DNA from: Prado023 sp963777855
Lineage (GTDB): Bacteria > Actinomycetota > Actinomycetes > S36-B12 > CAIYMF01
NCBI GenBank assembly: GCA_963777855.1
Contig: CAVZRW010000015.1
Span: forward strand, 129,561-193,560
Direction: 5' to 3'
Length of the DNA stretch: 64,000 bases
A program made the translations under genes and the position numbers. Numbering within the stretch: position 1 is the first letter of the stretch; every line of letters begins with the position of its first letter. Shown one piece after another: positions 16,287-27,565 of this stretch. The notes beneath the pieces were generated by a model that saw only the letters and a list, made by a program, of their open reading frames with translations, ran no database searches and had not been told where the DNA came from.

Positions 16287-17168
16287 ATGAGCCTCTTCGC
16301 CACGCACCCTCGATGCGCGACCCCCGCCGAGACCCGCGCCGCTGCCCCCCGGTCGGCCTCCGGCTCGCTGGCCCGTCGTTCGATGGGTGTCCTGATCGGA
16401 GCCACCCTGGTGATCGGCGTGCCGACGGCCGCCGGCGCCGCACCCGTCCGTGCCGCGGACGTGGCAACCAGCGCCGCCGTAGCCGGGGCGCTGCCCCTGA
16501 CCGACCCGACCACCCCGACCCCGCCGCCGGTGGAGACGCCGCCGACCACCCCGGCCACCCCGCGGGTGCTGCGCCTCGGTGACACGGGGGCCGACGTCAA
16601 GGCCGTGCAGAAGCTGCTCGGCGTGAAGCAGACCGGGACGTTCGACCGGGCCACCCGCACCGCGGTCAAGAAGGTGCAGCGCGCCTGCGGCATCCCGTCC
16701 GCACGGCGTCGTCGGTCCGAAGACGATGAAGGCGATCAAGAAGGCGGCGAAGGCCCGCGCCAAGGCCGCCGCCCTGGCCAAGGCCCGCGCGAAGGCAGCC
16801 AAGGCCCGCGCGGCCAAGGCCCGTGCCGCCTCACGCTCGCTGCCGCGTGCCGGTTCCCCGACCGCGAGCCAGCGCTACGCCAAGGCCTACATCGCGCAGA
16901 AGTACGGCTGGGGCGCCGGGCAGTTCAGCTGCCTGAAGGTGATGTGGAACCGCGAGAGCGGGTGGCGCTACTGGGCCAGCAACCCCAACGGCCGCTACCA
17001 CGGCATCCCGCAGACCTCCTCGGTCCAGTGGCGCAAGTACGGGTACACGACCTCGCAGTACATGCGCAACCCGGCGGTCCAGATCCGGTGGGCACGGCCT
17101 ACATCCGCTCGCGCTACGGCACGCCCTGCGGCGCCTGGTCGTTCTGGCGCTCCCACCACTGGTACTAG
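16287..17168 (+). CDS. Secreted transglycosylase with peptidoglycan-binding domain (two frameshifts)
   Basis: A putative cell-wall lytic enzyme. The N-terminus has a long actinobacterial signal peptide (RRSMGVLIGATLVIGVPTAAG, cleavage near AAGA). Then come a Pro/Thr linker, a peptidoglycan-binding domain (RLGDTGADVKAVQKLLGVKQ), a striking Lys/Ala/Arg repeat linker (about 16730-16830), and an SLT-like domain whose catalytic Glu should be that in VMWNRESGWRYWASNPNG. It ends WSFWRSHHWY. Indels at about 16697 (gain) and 17093 (loss of one G) break the frame. Similar proteins are found widely in actinobacteria. Two candidate operators precede it. Confidence 0.8.
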   Translation: MSLFATHPRCATPAETRAAAPRSASGSLARRSMGVLIGATLVIGVPTAAGAAPVRAADVATSAAVAGALPLTDPTTPTPPPVETPPTTPATPRVLRLGDTGADVKAVQKLLGVKQTGTFDRATRTAVKKVQRACGIPSARRRRSEDDEGDQEGGEGPRQGRRPGQGPREGSQGPRGQGPCRLTLAAACRFPDREPALRQGLHRAEVRLGRRAVQLPEGDVEPRERVALLGQQPQRPLPRHPADLLGPVAQVRVHDLAVHAQPGGPDPVGTAYIRSRYGTPCGAWSFWRSHHWY

Positions 17169-17248
17169 GTCCGCGATCGGGCCGCGGTCCAGCCTGACCC
17201 GAGCCGCGCTCGGGCCGGGGTGACCCGGCGGGGCTAGCCTCTGCGCAC

Positions 17249-18071
17249 ATGGGGCTGCTCCCGCGGATCACGTACCTCGGCCACTCCACCGTGCTGGTCG
17301 AGCAGGGCGGGCGCCGGGTCCTGACCGACCCGATCCTGCGCACGCGGGTGACCTTCCTCGGTCGGGTGGCGCCGGCCCCCGCGAACGGCCTCGCGCCGGC
17401 GCCCTCGGGTGGCCCGCTCGACGCGGTCCTCATCTCCCACCTGCACCACGACCACACCGACGTGCCCAGCCTGCGGCTGCTCCCGCGCGACGTGCCGCTG
17501 CTGGTGCCCCTGGGGTCGCGGGCCTTCTTCGCGCGCCTCGGGTTCACCGACATCGAGCTGATGCCGGTCGGCCGGACCTGGAGCGCGGCCGCCCGGCGCT
17601 GGTCGGGCCGCGCTGCGGATCACGGCCACGCCCGGCCGTGCACGTGGGCCACCGGGTGCCGTTCGGCCCGCGTGCGGACTCGATCGGCTTCGTGGTGGAG
17701 GTCGGGACCGGGCCGCGGGTGCCTCCAGCGTCTACTTCGCCGGGGACACCGACCTGTTCGACGCGATGGACGGCCTGCACCCCGACCTCGACGTCGCGCT
17801 GATGCCGGTCTGGGGCTGGGGGCCGAACCTGGGCCCGGGTCACATGGACCCCCAGCGGGCGGCGAGGCGCTGGCCCTGCTGCGCCCGGGCACGCCGTGCC
17901 GATCCACTGGGGCACGCTGTTCCCGATCGGGATGCGTCACGTGGCCCCGGGCCGGGCCCGGCCGTCCTGCGCGAGCCACCGCACGCGTTCGCGGCCGCCG
18001 CGCGCCTGACCCGACCCGAGTGCCGCGTGGCCCTCGCCGAGCCGGGCCAGGTCGTGCACTTCGCGCCGTGA
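17249..18071 (+). CDS. MBL-fold metal-dependent hydrolase, UlaG-like (several frameshifts)
   Basis: A metallo-beta-lactamase-fold enzyme. The N-terminus ITYLGHSTVLVEQGGRRVLTD and the metal motif LISHLHHDHTDVPSL (HxHxDH) are typical of the UlaG/L-ascorbate-6-phosphate-lactonase-like group. Later pieces in shifted frames (SVYFAGDTDLF with the metal Asp, VALMPVWGWGPNLGPGHMDPQ, PIHWGTLFP) complete the fold. At least four single-base indels between about 17590 and 17960 scatter it over three frames; it ends VVHFAP. TAGCCT lies 8 bp before the ATG. The physiological substrate is unknown; it may act on phosphodiesters or lactones. Confidence 0.75.
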
Positions 18072-18119
18072 TGCCGCTCGGTTGCACGCGCGAGGACCTG
18101 AGGTGGTTGAGTTGCCCCC

Positions 18120-20250
18120 ATGAGCCACCGCCTTGAGCGCCACCGCACCGGCACCGCGGTTCGGGACCTGCTGATCCGCATCGCCGCCGGGACCGTTCGT
18201 GCTGGCGCTGACCATCTGGATCATGCCCGGGCATCGAGGCGCAGAACCCCTGGTCGTCGTCCTGGCGGCGCTCGTCTACGGCGATCGTCGGTGCGCTGCT
18301 GCGACCCGCTGCTCCTGGCGGTCAGCAAGCCGTTCGGCTGGATCGGGGCGATCCTGCTGGCCCTGTTCGCGAACATCATCGTGATGGCCGTGACGCTGTG
18401 GGTCGTGCCCGGGGTCATCCGCGACGGCTTCGGCTGGGTGGTCCTGGCCTCGGTGCTCTTCTCGATCTTCGCGGCCCTGATGTCCTGGCTGCTCGTCGCC
18501 GACTCCGACGAGGTGTTCGTCGAGCAGCTGGTCCGTGACGGCAAGCGGGCGGCGGGCGAGGTCGCCCCCAGCGAGGTGCCGGGTGTGGTGTTCATCCAGA
18601 TCGACGGCCTGCCCGGCACCGGTGCTCGACCAGGGGATCAAGAGCGGCACCATGCCCACGCTGGCCCGGTGGATCCGCAGCGGCTCGCAGCCACGACTGG
18701 ACCGAGTGGGACGTGCAGATCCCCTGCGACCACGCCGGTCTCCCAGGCGGGCCTGCTGCACGGGCACAACGACGACATGCCGGCGTTCCGCTGGTACGAG
18801 AAGGCCGCTGGGCAAGCTGCTGGTGGCCAACCATCCGCCGGACGCCGCGCTCATGGAGGGCCGCATCTCCGACGGCACGGGCCTGCTGGCCGGCGGCGGC
18901 TGGAGTGTGTCGAACCTGTTCAGCGGCGACGCCGAGCAGCTCGATCATGGTGATGAGCTCGATGAGCAAGGGGGTCTCGGGAGTCGGCCCGGCCTCGTCG
19001 TTCTCGTCGTTCTTCGTGCGGCAGGCCGGGTTCGCTCGCTCGCTGGTGCTGACCATCGGCGAGATGGTCAAGGAGCTCTACCAGCGCCGCGTGCAGCGGG
19101 TGCGGGGGATCGAGCCGCGCATCCACCGCGGCAAGGACTTCGTCGCGCTGCGCGGAGTCACCAACGTCATGCTGCGCGACCTCAACACCGCGATCCTGGT
19201 GCAGGGGATGATGTCCGGGGTGCCGACGCTCTACGCGACTACGTCGACTACGACGAGGTCGCCCACCACGCCGGCATCCTCCGCGCGGAGTCGCTGCGCT
19301 CGGTCGAGGGCGTCGACCGGACCCTGGCGATCCTCGAGCGCGCAGCCAAGCCGGCGCCCCGGCCCTACCACTTCGTGATCGTCTCCGACCATGGCCAGTC
19401 CCAGGGCGCGACGTTCCTGCAGCGCTACGGCTCCAAGCTCGAGGACGTGGTGCGCGAGCTCATGGGTGGGGACTCCGTGCTGGCAGCCACCTCCACCGTC
19501 GAGGGCTGGGGCCCGGTGAACGCGGCCCTCGACCAGCTCATGGGCCAGTCGGGGCTGATCGCGGCTTCGCGCGCCGGCGCCGGATGGCCGACCAGACGGT
19601 CGACGGCGCGGCCGCGCTCGGGAGTCCGGTGAGGAGCAGGAGCAGCGTCAACGCCGCGGTGCCGCGGGCCGACGCCGACGACCTCGTCGTGGTCGGCTCG
19701 GGCAACCTCGGGCGGGATCTGGTTCAGCGGCGTCCCCGGGCAGCTCTACGCCGAGGACCTCGCCGCCCGCTTCCCCGGGATGATCCGCGCGCTCGTCGCC
19801 CACCCGGGCGTCGGGTTCGCGGTGGTGCGCACCCGCGAGTTCGGCCCGGTCGCGGTCGGCAAGGACGGGGTGCACTACCTGGCCACCGGGAAGGTGGAGG
19901 GCACGTCCCCGGTCGCCACGTTCGGGCCGAACGTGGTGGCCGACTTCGCCCGGGCGGTGCAGCTTCCCGAACGCCCCGGACATCTACCTGAACTCGCTCT
20001 ACGACGCCAACCTCGACGAGGTCGCAGCCTTCGAGGAGCTCGTCGGCTGCCACGGCGGCGTGGGCGGCTGGCAGACCCGGGCGGTGCTGGTGCACCCGCG
20101 CGACTGGGACGATCGACGAGGACCTGCTCAGCCGGAGCGGACGCCTGCACCGCGCCGGAGGCGGTGCACCGGCAGCTGGTCCGCTGGCTGGAGCGGGCGG
20201 GCACCCGGCCGGTCGGGCCTGGCGCCCGACCGCGGCCACGCGACGAGGGG

Positions 20251-20265
<15 letters not shown>
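18120..20265 (+). CDS. Phage-holin-like membrane domain fused to type I phosphodiesterase domain (many frameshifts)
   Basis: A membrane protein of roughly 710 residues. The N-terminal 130 residues carry several helices (PFGWIGAILLALFANIIVMAV; GWVVLASVLFSIFAALMSWLL) resembling the holin-4 superfamily. The rest is an alkaline-phosphatase-superfamily phosphodiesterase: VFIQIDGLPGPVL holds the first metal Asp, TPVSQAGLLHG the nucleophile region, VDYDEVAHHAG further ligands, and HFVIVSDHGQSQGATF the DHG motif. At least eight single-base indels split it; the pieces at 18300-18600, 19030-19240, 19270-19580 and 19780-19960 are clean. It ends inside the 3' end of the convergent fumarase gene (15 bp overlap). 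It may hydrolyse envelope phosphodiesters; unproven. Confidence 0.75.
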
Positions 20266-21969
<1,704 letters not shown>

Positions 21970-22054
21970 GCAACGAGCCTAGTCCGCCGGTGCGCGCCGG
22001 CGACGCGCGCACGCGATTGTGCGCACCGGGCGGGCATGGTCCACCATCGTCTCC

Positions 22055-22630
22055 ATGGGTGAGCAGATCGTGGGCCGGGCGCCCTCGCGCGGCCGGCAGC
22101 TGGGAATGGACATGGTTCGCTCCCTGGGCCTGGTCGCCCTCGCGCTGGGGGCCTGGATGTTCTTCGCCCATCCGCGCACGCCCGAGGCGGTGCGGACCGT
22201 CGAGTGGTACCCCACCGCAACCGCCGCGGCGGCGGCTGTCTCCTACGACGTGCTCGCCCCGCCGTCGACGTGGCCGTGGGGGGCGACCAGCGCCCGGATC
22301 GAGCCGCAACCCGACGGCACGATCATCTGGCGGGTCGGCTACCTGACCCCGGCCGAGGACTACGCGGCGCTCCTGCAGCGCGGGGTGTTCCCCGCCCAGG
22401 CCGCGGGCACGCGCGACGAGTGGATCACGTCCGAGACCCGCAACGGTGTCGCCGCGGGCTCGGTGACGCTGGGGGGCCGCTCCTGGGTCCGGATGGAGGG
22501 CGATCCCAAGCCCGACGACAAGCGCTCGCTCGTCAACGACCAGGACGGCACCGTCACCATCGTCACCGGCTCCGCCGAATGGCCGGAGCTGGAGCAGCTG
22601 GCGGCCTCGCTGGGACCCGTCGGGGGGTGA
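22055..22630 (+). CDS. DUF4245 membrane-anchored protein
   Basis: A 191-residue actinobacterial protein: one N-terminal transmembrane helix (MVRSLGLVALALGAWMFFAH, about residues 20-39) followed by an extracytoplasmic domain with AVSYDVLAPPSTWPWGATSARI, WRVGYLTPAEDYAALLQ and VTLGGRSWVRMEGD. The family usually lies next to xseB/xseA and fumarase in this phylum, as here. Function is unknown. The start at ATG 22055 (MGEQIVG) is preferred over upstream alternatives. Confidence 0.82.
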   Translation: MGEQIVGRAPSRGRQLGMDMVRSLGLVALALGAWMFFAHPRTPEAVRTVEWYPTATAAAAAVSYDVLAPPSTWPWGATSARIEPQPDGTIIWRVGYLTPAEDYAALLQRGVFPAQAAGTRDEWITSETRNGVAAGSVTLGGRSWVRMEGDPKPDDKRSLVNDQDGTVTIVTGSAEWPELEQLAASLGPVGG

Positions 22631-22689
22631 CGACAGGATCCGGGCGAGTCAGAACCCGCGCCCCACGCGGTCCGCTGCCCCCGGCGAGT

Positions 22690-22989
22690 TCAGAACCCCG
22701 GGGAGTCAGAACCCGCGCCCCCCGCGGCCCCGTCCTCCGTGGCCGGGGGCGTACCCGTCAGCCCTGGGCGCGCAGCGTCGATCCGCTGCCGCGCACCGTC
22801 GAGATGTGCCTGGCAGATGTCGGCCAGGGTGTTGCCCCGCTCCCACAGCGCCAGCGACATCTCGAGGTTGACCGTGCTCGACTCCAGCTCGGCCACGACC
22901 GCGTCGAGCGCGGCGCGTGCCTCCTCGTAGCTCAACGACGACAGGTGGGCGGGGTCGCCCCCGGGCAGGGCGGCGGTCGGCTGGCTCAT
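22690..22989 (-). CDS. xseB: Exodeoxyribonuclease VII small subunit
   Basis: Small helical subunit that oligomerises around XseA to form the single-strand-specific exonuclease VII. The conserved helices are SYEEARAALDAVVAELESST and NLEMSLALWERGNTLADICQ, followed by a disordered Gly/Ala/Ser tail ending SDSPGF. At 99 residues it is slightly longer than most because of that tail, whose DNA overlaps a small repeat (CGAGTCAGAACCC-like copies, 22647-22715). Its ATG overlaps the xseA stop (ATGA), indicating translational coupling. Confidence 0.93.
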   Translation of the reverse strand: MSQPTAALPGGDPAHLSSLSYEEARAALDAVVAELESSTVNLEMSLALWERGNTLADICQAHLDGARQRIDAARPGLTGTPPATEDGAAGGAGSDSPGF

Positions 22990-24233
22990 GACGCCGATGC
23001 TACGTCGGTGACGTCGGCCCGGAAGTGACCCGCGGCCACGCGCACCCGCACGGCGTCCCCCGGGGCCAGCTGCTCGGCGTCTCGCACCAGGGAGCCGTCG
23101 GGTCCGACCACCACGGCGTAGCCGCGGTCCAGCGTGGCCAGGGGGCTCAGGGCCCGGGCACGGGCCCGCAGGTGGGCCAGGTCGCGCTCCTGGGTGACGA
23201 GTCGGTGCTCCACGGCGCGCAGCGCCCGGGCGCGCGCCGAGCCGACCTCGGCCGACAGGCGCGGCAGCAGCCCGGCGGGATCGGCCATGGCCGGGCGGCT
23301 GCGCGTCTGGTCCAGCCACGTGGCCGCCTGGTCGAGGCGGGTCAGCATGATCCGGTCGAGCCGGGCCCGGCGCTCGCTGACCCAGCGCGACTCCTCGGCC
23401 CAGTCCGGGACGATGCGCTTGCCCGCGTCGGTCGGGGTGGAGGCGCGCAGGTCGGCGACGAGGTCGAGCAGGGGGCTGTCCTGCTCGTGGCCGATGGCAC
23501 TGACCACGGGCGTCCGCGCCGCGGCGACGGCGCGGATGAGGGCCTCGTCGCTGAACGGCAGGAGGTCCTCGAGGCTGCCGCCGCCGCGGGCGATCACGAT
23601 GACCTCGACCTCGGGCCGGGCATCGAGCTCAGCGAGGAAGCGGATCATGCTGGCCACTGCCTGCGCGCCCTGCACGGGGCCCTCGCGCACCTCGAAGTGC
23701 ACCGACGGCCACCGGTGACGGGCGTTGGTGACCACGTCGTGCAGCGCCTGCGCATTCACGCCCGTGATCAAGCCGACGCTGCGGGGGAGCAGGGGCAGTC
23801 GGCGCTTGAGGGAGGGGTTGAACAGGCCCTCGGCGGCCAGCTGTTGCTTGCGGCGTTCGAGGGTGGCCAGCAGCTCCCCGATGCCCACGGGCCGGATCTC
23901 CGAGGCGCGCAGCACGAGGCGGCCGTTGCGCATCCAGTACTCGCACTGCACGTGCAGCAGCACGCGCTGCCCGGCGGCCAGGGTCGGGGTCATCGCGCGA
24001 TCCAGGTTGCCCGTGATGACCACGGAGACCGAGGCGTCGACATCGGGGTCGCGCACCGTCAGGAACACCATGGAGCCGCTGCGTCGGTTGACCTCGACCA
24101 CCTGGCCCTCGATCCACACCCGGCTCAGCCGTGCGATGTAGTCCTTGAGCTTGGAGGAGATCTCGCGCACGGGCCAGGCGCGCTCGGGGGCGCTCCCGTC
24201 GGCGGGTTCGGTGCGTGCGGCAGGGGTGCTCAT
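22986..24233 (-). CDS. xseA: Exodeoxyribonuclease VII large subunit
   Basis: Catalytic subunit of exonuclease VII, which degrades single-stranded DNA from both ends. The N-terminal OB-fold has WIEGQVVEVNRRSGSMVFLT; the catalytic core has RSVGLITGVNAQALHDVV, VEVIVIARGGGSLEDLLPFS and VVSAIGHEQDSPLLDLVADL. A coiled-coil region (residues 260-360) and the C-terminal LDRGYAVVVGPDGSLV segment follow. The length of 415 residues is normal. It is divergent from ispH with 83 bp between start codons. Confidence 0.95.
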   Translation of the reverse strand: MSTPAARTEPADGSAPERAWPVREISSKLKDYIARLSRVWIEGQVVEVNRRSGSMVFLTVRDPDVDASVSVVITGNLDRAMTPTLAAGQRVLLHVQCEYWMRNGRLVLRASEIRPVGIGELLATLERRKQQLAAEGLFNPSLKRRLPLLPRSVGLITGVNAQALHDVVTNARHRWPSVHFEVREGPVQGAQAVASMIRFLAELDARPEVEVIVIARGGGSLEDLLPFSDEALIRAVAAARTPVVSAIGHEQDSPLLDLVADLRASTPTDAGKRIVPDWAEESRWVSERRARLDRIMLTRLDQAATWLDQTRSRPAMADPAGLLPRLSAEVGSARARALRAVEHRLVTQERDLAHLRARARALSPLATLDRGYAVVVGPDGSLVRDAEQLAPGDAVRVRVAAGHFRADVTDVASAS

Positions 24234-24305
24234 CGAGGCTCGCGCGGGAGGCTGCGGGTCATGGCCGGAGGTTACGGCAGGGGGCGGACATTCCCGGGCG
24301 GGCCT

Positions 24306-24311
24306 ACCATG
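24306..24311 (+). promoter_or_regulatory. Candidate leaderless -10 element for ispH
   Basis: TACCAT ends 5 bases before the ispH ATG at 24317. A transcript starting the usual distance downstream would begin at or next to the start codon, the leaderless arrangement common in actinobacteria. Confidence 0.4.
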
Positions 24312-24316
24312 GGCGC

Positions 24317-25282
24317 ATGGGTGAATCCGGTCGCAAGGTCCTTCTCGCTGCCCCGCGCGGGTACTGCGCGGGGGTGGATCGCGCCGTGGTGACGGTGGAG
24401 AAGGCCCTCGAGCTGTACGGCGCGCCGGTGTACGTGCGCAAGGAGATCGTCCACAACCGCTACGTCGTGGACTCCTTGGCGGCCCGCGGCGCGGTCTTCG
24501 TCGAGGAGACCGACGAGGTTCCCGAGGGCAGCGTTGTGGTGTTCAGCGCCCACGGTGTCTCCCCGGCGGTGCACGAGGCCGCTGCCGATCGGTCGCTGCG
24601 CACGATCGATGCGACCTGCCCGCTGGTGACCAAGGTCCACAACGAGGCACGGCGGTTCGCCGACGAGGGCTACCGGATCCTGCTCATCGGCCATGAGGGG
24701 CACGAGGAGGTCGAGGGCACCATGGGGGAGGCCCCCGAGGCGATGACCCTCGTCCAGGGCCCGGACTCAGTCTCGGACCTCGAGCTCGCCGACGGCGAGA
24801 AGGTGGTGTGGCTGTCCCAGACGACGCTGTCGGTGGACGAGACGCTGCAGACCGTCGATGCCCTGCGCGAGCGGGTGCCCGGGCTGGTCAGCCCGCCGAG
24901 CGACGACATCTGCTACGCCACCCAGAACCGCCAGGTGGCGGTCAAGAAGATCGCCCCGCGCTCGGACGTGCTCATCGTCGTGGGGTCGGCGAACTCGTCG
25001 AACTCCGTGCGGCTCCTCGAGGTGGGACTGCAGCACGGGGCTCGCTCCGGGTACCGCGTCGACCTCGCCAGCGAGTTGGAGTCCGCGTGGTTCGAGGGGG
25101 CGGCGACGATCGGCGTGACCAGCGGCGCGTCGGTGCCCGAGATCCTCGTGCGCGATGTGCTGATCCGCCTGGCCGAGCTCGGGTTCGAGGACGTCGAGGA
25201 CGTCGATGCCGTCGACGAGCGGCTCGTGTTCGCCCTGCCGCCGGAGTTGCGTCGCGAGATGAAGGCCGCCGGACTGCGCTGA
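24317..25282 (+). CDS. ispH: 4-hydroxy-3-methylbut-2-enyl diphosphate reductase
   Basis: Last step of the MEP pathway, making IPP and DMAPP with a [4Fe-4S] cluster. The three cluster cysteines are visible in PRGYCAGVDRA (residue 17), IDATCPLVTKVHNE and SDDICYATQNRQ. The catalytic Glu region lies in VEGTMGEAPEAM and substrate contacts in VVGSANSSNSVRL and VTSGASVPEILV. At 321 residues it is complete. It supplies precursors for the cis-prenyl transferase at 13.8 kb. Confidence 0.96.
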   Translation: MGESGRKVLLAAPRGYCAGVDRAVVTVEKALELYGAPVYVRKEIVHNRYVVDSLAARGAVFVEETDEVPEGSVVVFSAHGVSPAVHEAAADRSLRTIDATCPLVTKVHNEARRFADEGYRILLIGHEGHEEVEGTMGEAPEAMTLVQGPDSVSDLELADGEKVVWLSQTTLSVDETLQTVDALRERVPGLVSPPSDDICYATQNRQVAVKKIAPRSDVLIVVGSANSSNSVRLLEVGLQHGARSGYRVDLASELESAWFEGAATIGVTSGASVPEILVRDVLIRLAELGFEDVEDVDAVDERLVFALPPELRREMKAAGLR

Positions 25283-25370
25283 CGGGGCAGGGCCTGAGAC
25301 GGCTCCCCGGCGTGGGACCGAGGCTGAGGTGTCGCCCGCGGGTATGAGGTGTGGGTGTGGTCCGCCTGGC

Positions 25371-26185
25371 TCAGGAGTCGAGCACGTGGCGGATCACTGC
25401 CAGGGTGGTCGAGGCGACGGTGGCCAGGACCACCCAGAAGGCGTTCGGGCCGAGCGTCTCCATCACCATGACCGCCTGCTGCGACCACCACGTGCCGGTC
25501 TGGGTCTGGCTCGGTGGCAGCCCCTGGCCCGCAATCATGACGGCGGTCAGGAAGGCCAGCGGGGGCATCATCGCGGGCAGTGATCGGTCGCCCTTGCGGG
25601 TGACCAGCACGGAGACGACCGCGACGACCAGCAGCGTGATGTCCGTCCACGGGCCGATCTGCTCGCGCCGGGCGACCTCGATGAGGGCGGCGACCACCAC
25701 GAGGAGCGTGGACACGGCGACCACGCGGCCGCCGGGCAATCCCCGCGGGCGCGCGGATGCGCCGCCGTGCCCCGATGGCAGGGGGACGGTCCCTGTGGTG
25801 AGTGGGATGCGTTCGACCGTGGGCCCCAGGCCCGACATCGATCTCGGGCTCGATGCCTGAGCGGACGCGGGCTGAGGGGCTCCCGGCTGAAGGGTTCCGG
25901 GCTGAAGGGTTCCGGGCTGAAGGGTTCCGGCTGAAGGGTTCCGTGCTGTGTGGATCCGGGCTGGGTGTCCGCCCCCCACGACGTGTCCGCTCCCCGCGAC
26001 GTACTCGCGTGTGGGGTGCTCACCTCTGGCGCCCCGACCGGATCGGGGTCCACTGCTCCAGCCCCCGCCAGCTGACTGTCCTCATGCAGGTCCCGCCTGG
26101 GCCCGACATCGCTTCCCATACCGGGCACCGCCGGGACCTCACGTCCCCATTCGGGGTCGCGGGGTCCGGGCTGGGGCAGGGTCAC
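25371..26185 (-). CDS. DUF6542-type membrane protein with disordered N-terminus (one frameshift in a repeat)
   Basis: The C-terminal 140 residues form four hydrophobic segments (VVAVSTLLVVVAALIEVA; DITLLVVAVVSVLVT; AMMPPLAFLTAVMIAGQ; NAFWVVLATVASTTLAVI), matching DUF6542, usually next to ispH in actinobacteria. I start at the GTG at 26185 because TAGCAT sits 7 bases upstream of it on the coding strand, a leaderless arrangement. The frame from there (VTLPQPGPRDPEWG) runs into a Thr-Leu-Gln-Pro-Gly repeat and is broken where one repeat unit is 14 instead of 15 bp (25929-25942). Without that start, the gene would begin at 25979 or 25838. Function unknown. Confidence 0.65.
25885..25942. repeat. 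15-bp coding tandem repeat (GGGCTGAAGGGTTCC)
   Basis: Four consecutive units, 14-15 bp each, start at 25885, 25899, 25914 and 25929. Read on the minus strand they encode Thr-Leu-Gln-Pro-Gly repeats of the DUF6542 protein. The last unit lacks one G, shifting the frame. Confidence 0.85.
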
Positions 26186-26262
26186 GGGCGTGATGCTAGT
26201 CCGGGTCACCCCCCGTGACCGTGGCCCCACGCATTGTCGGCAGGTGTGCTGCCCTGTCTGGC

Positions 26263-27492
26263 TCACGCTCCGAGGTCGAGCACCTCCGCGATCTCACGGT
26301 AGGCAGGGGGTTCCGGCGATACGTGGGAGGTGGCCGACGAGGTGCCACCGGGGGGATCGACGGGCGTGGCCGGCGCGCTCCGGGGAGTCGACTCGACCTG
26401 GCGAGGGGCCTCCAGCGTGTCGGGCAGGCCCTGCAGCTCGGTGAAGCGTCGACCCGTGACGAGCACCCGGGACTCGAGGGAGGCGATGGTCTTGTTGTAC
26501 GCCGCGACCCCCGAGCCCAGCGCCGCACCGAGCTTGTCCAGATGTCCGAGCATGGTGCCCAGGCGGTCGGCCAGCTCGCGGCCCAGTGCCTGCACCTCGC
26601 GGGCGTTGGCTGCCAGTGCGTCCTGGCGCCAGACATGACCCACCGTGCGCAGCAGCGCCATCAGCGTGGTCGGGGTGGCCACCACGACGTTCCTGGCGAA
26701 GGCATGCTCGAGCAGGCCGGGATCGCAGGCCAGTGCTTCGGAGAGCAGGGACTCCGCGGGCAGGAACATGACCACGAACTCGGGGGCCGTGTCGAACTGC
26801 CGTGCGTAGTCCTTGCCGGCCAGCCGGTCGACGTGCGAGCGCACCTCCCGGGCGTGTGCGGCACGGGCGGCCGCGACCTCGTCGAGCGGGTCACCGGCCT
26901 CGATCCCCAGGATCGCGCGCAGGCTCACCTTCGCATCGACGACGACGGTCTTGTCGGCCCCGAGGTGAAGGACGACATCGGGGCGAAGAACCCCGGCCTC
27001 GCCCGTGACCGTGTGCTGCTCGGTGAAGTGGACGCCCGGCAGAAGCCCGGACCCCTCGAGCAGGCGTCGCAGCTGGAACTCTCCCCAACGGCCGCGCACC
27101 TCGCTGTGGCTCAGCGCCCCGGTCAGGCGCGCGGTCTCGCGGCGCAACCCCTCGGTCGAGTCCGTCGTGGTCTGAGCCACCGTGCGCAGCTGCTCGGCGA
27201 GCTGGGCGCTCGACGTCAGCCGACCATCCTCGGCTCGGGCCACTGCCGACTCAAGCCGACCGAGGGCGACCTGGACAGGGGCCATCGCCTCAGCCACCTG
27301 CGCCGGCGCCTGCCCCTGCGCCGCGGCGACCGCACGCTCGGCGGCGAGCTGCTCACCCAACCGGGCGATCCGCTCCTGCGACACGGCGCGCTCGGCGGCC
27401 TGACGGGGGCCCTCCACGAGTGCGCGCAGGATCCACCCAGCCGCCAGTGCGATCAGGATCAGGCCGACCATCAGCCACGTCGAGGTATCCAC
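26263..27492 (-). CDS. rmuC: DNA recombination protein RmuC
   Basis: RmuC-family protein of 409 residues, thought to limit recombination at inverted repeats. It has an N-terminal membrane helix (WLMVGLILIALAAGWIL), a long coiled coil (residues 30-130), then the conserved nuclease-like domain: GRWGEFQLRRLLEGSGL, LRPDVVLHLGADKTVVVDAKVSL, and FVVMFLPAESLLSEAL followed by ATPTTLMALLRTVGHVW. It starts with GTG (MDTSTWLM). A disordered Pro/Ser tail ends the protein. It is downstream of the HNH gene on the same strand with a 73-bp gap. Confidence 0.92.
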   Translation of the reverse strand: MDTSTWLMVGLILIALAAGWILRALVEGPRQAAERAVSQERIARLGEQLAAERAVAAAQGQAPAQVAEAMAPVQVALGRLESAVARAEDGRLTSSAQLAEQLRTVAQTTTDSTEGLRRETARLTGALSHSEVRGRWGEFQLRRLLEGSGLLPGVHFTEQHTVTGEAGVLRPDVVLHLGADKTVVVDAKVSLRAILGIEAGDPLDEVAAARAAHAREVRSHVDRLAGKDYARQFDTAPEFVVMFLPAESLLSEALACDPGLLEHAFARNVVVATPTTLMALLRTVGHVWRQDALAANAREVQALGRELADRLGTMLGHLDKLGAALGSGVAAYNKTIASLESRVLVTGRRFTELQGLPDTLEAPRQVESTPRSAPATPVDPPGGTSSATSHVSPEPPAYREIAEVLDLGA

Positions 27493-27565
27493 GGCCTCTT
27501 CCTATCGTGGAGGTCCGACATCGATGAGTCAGGCGCGCGCGTTGCCATTCGGCGCCGCCCCGGGC

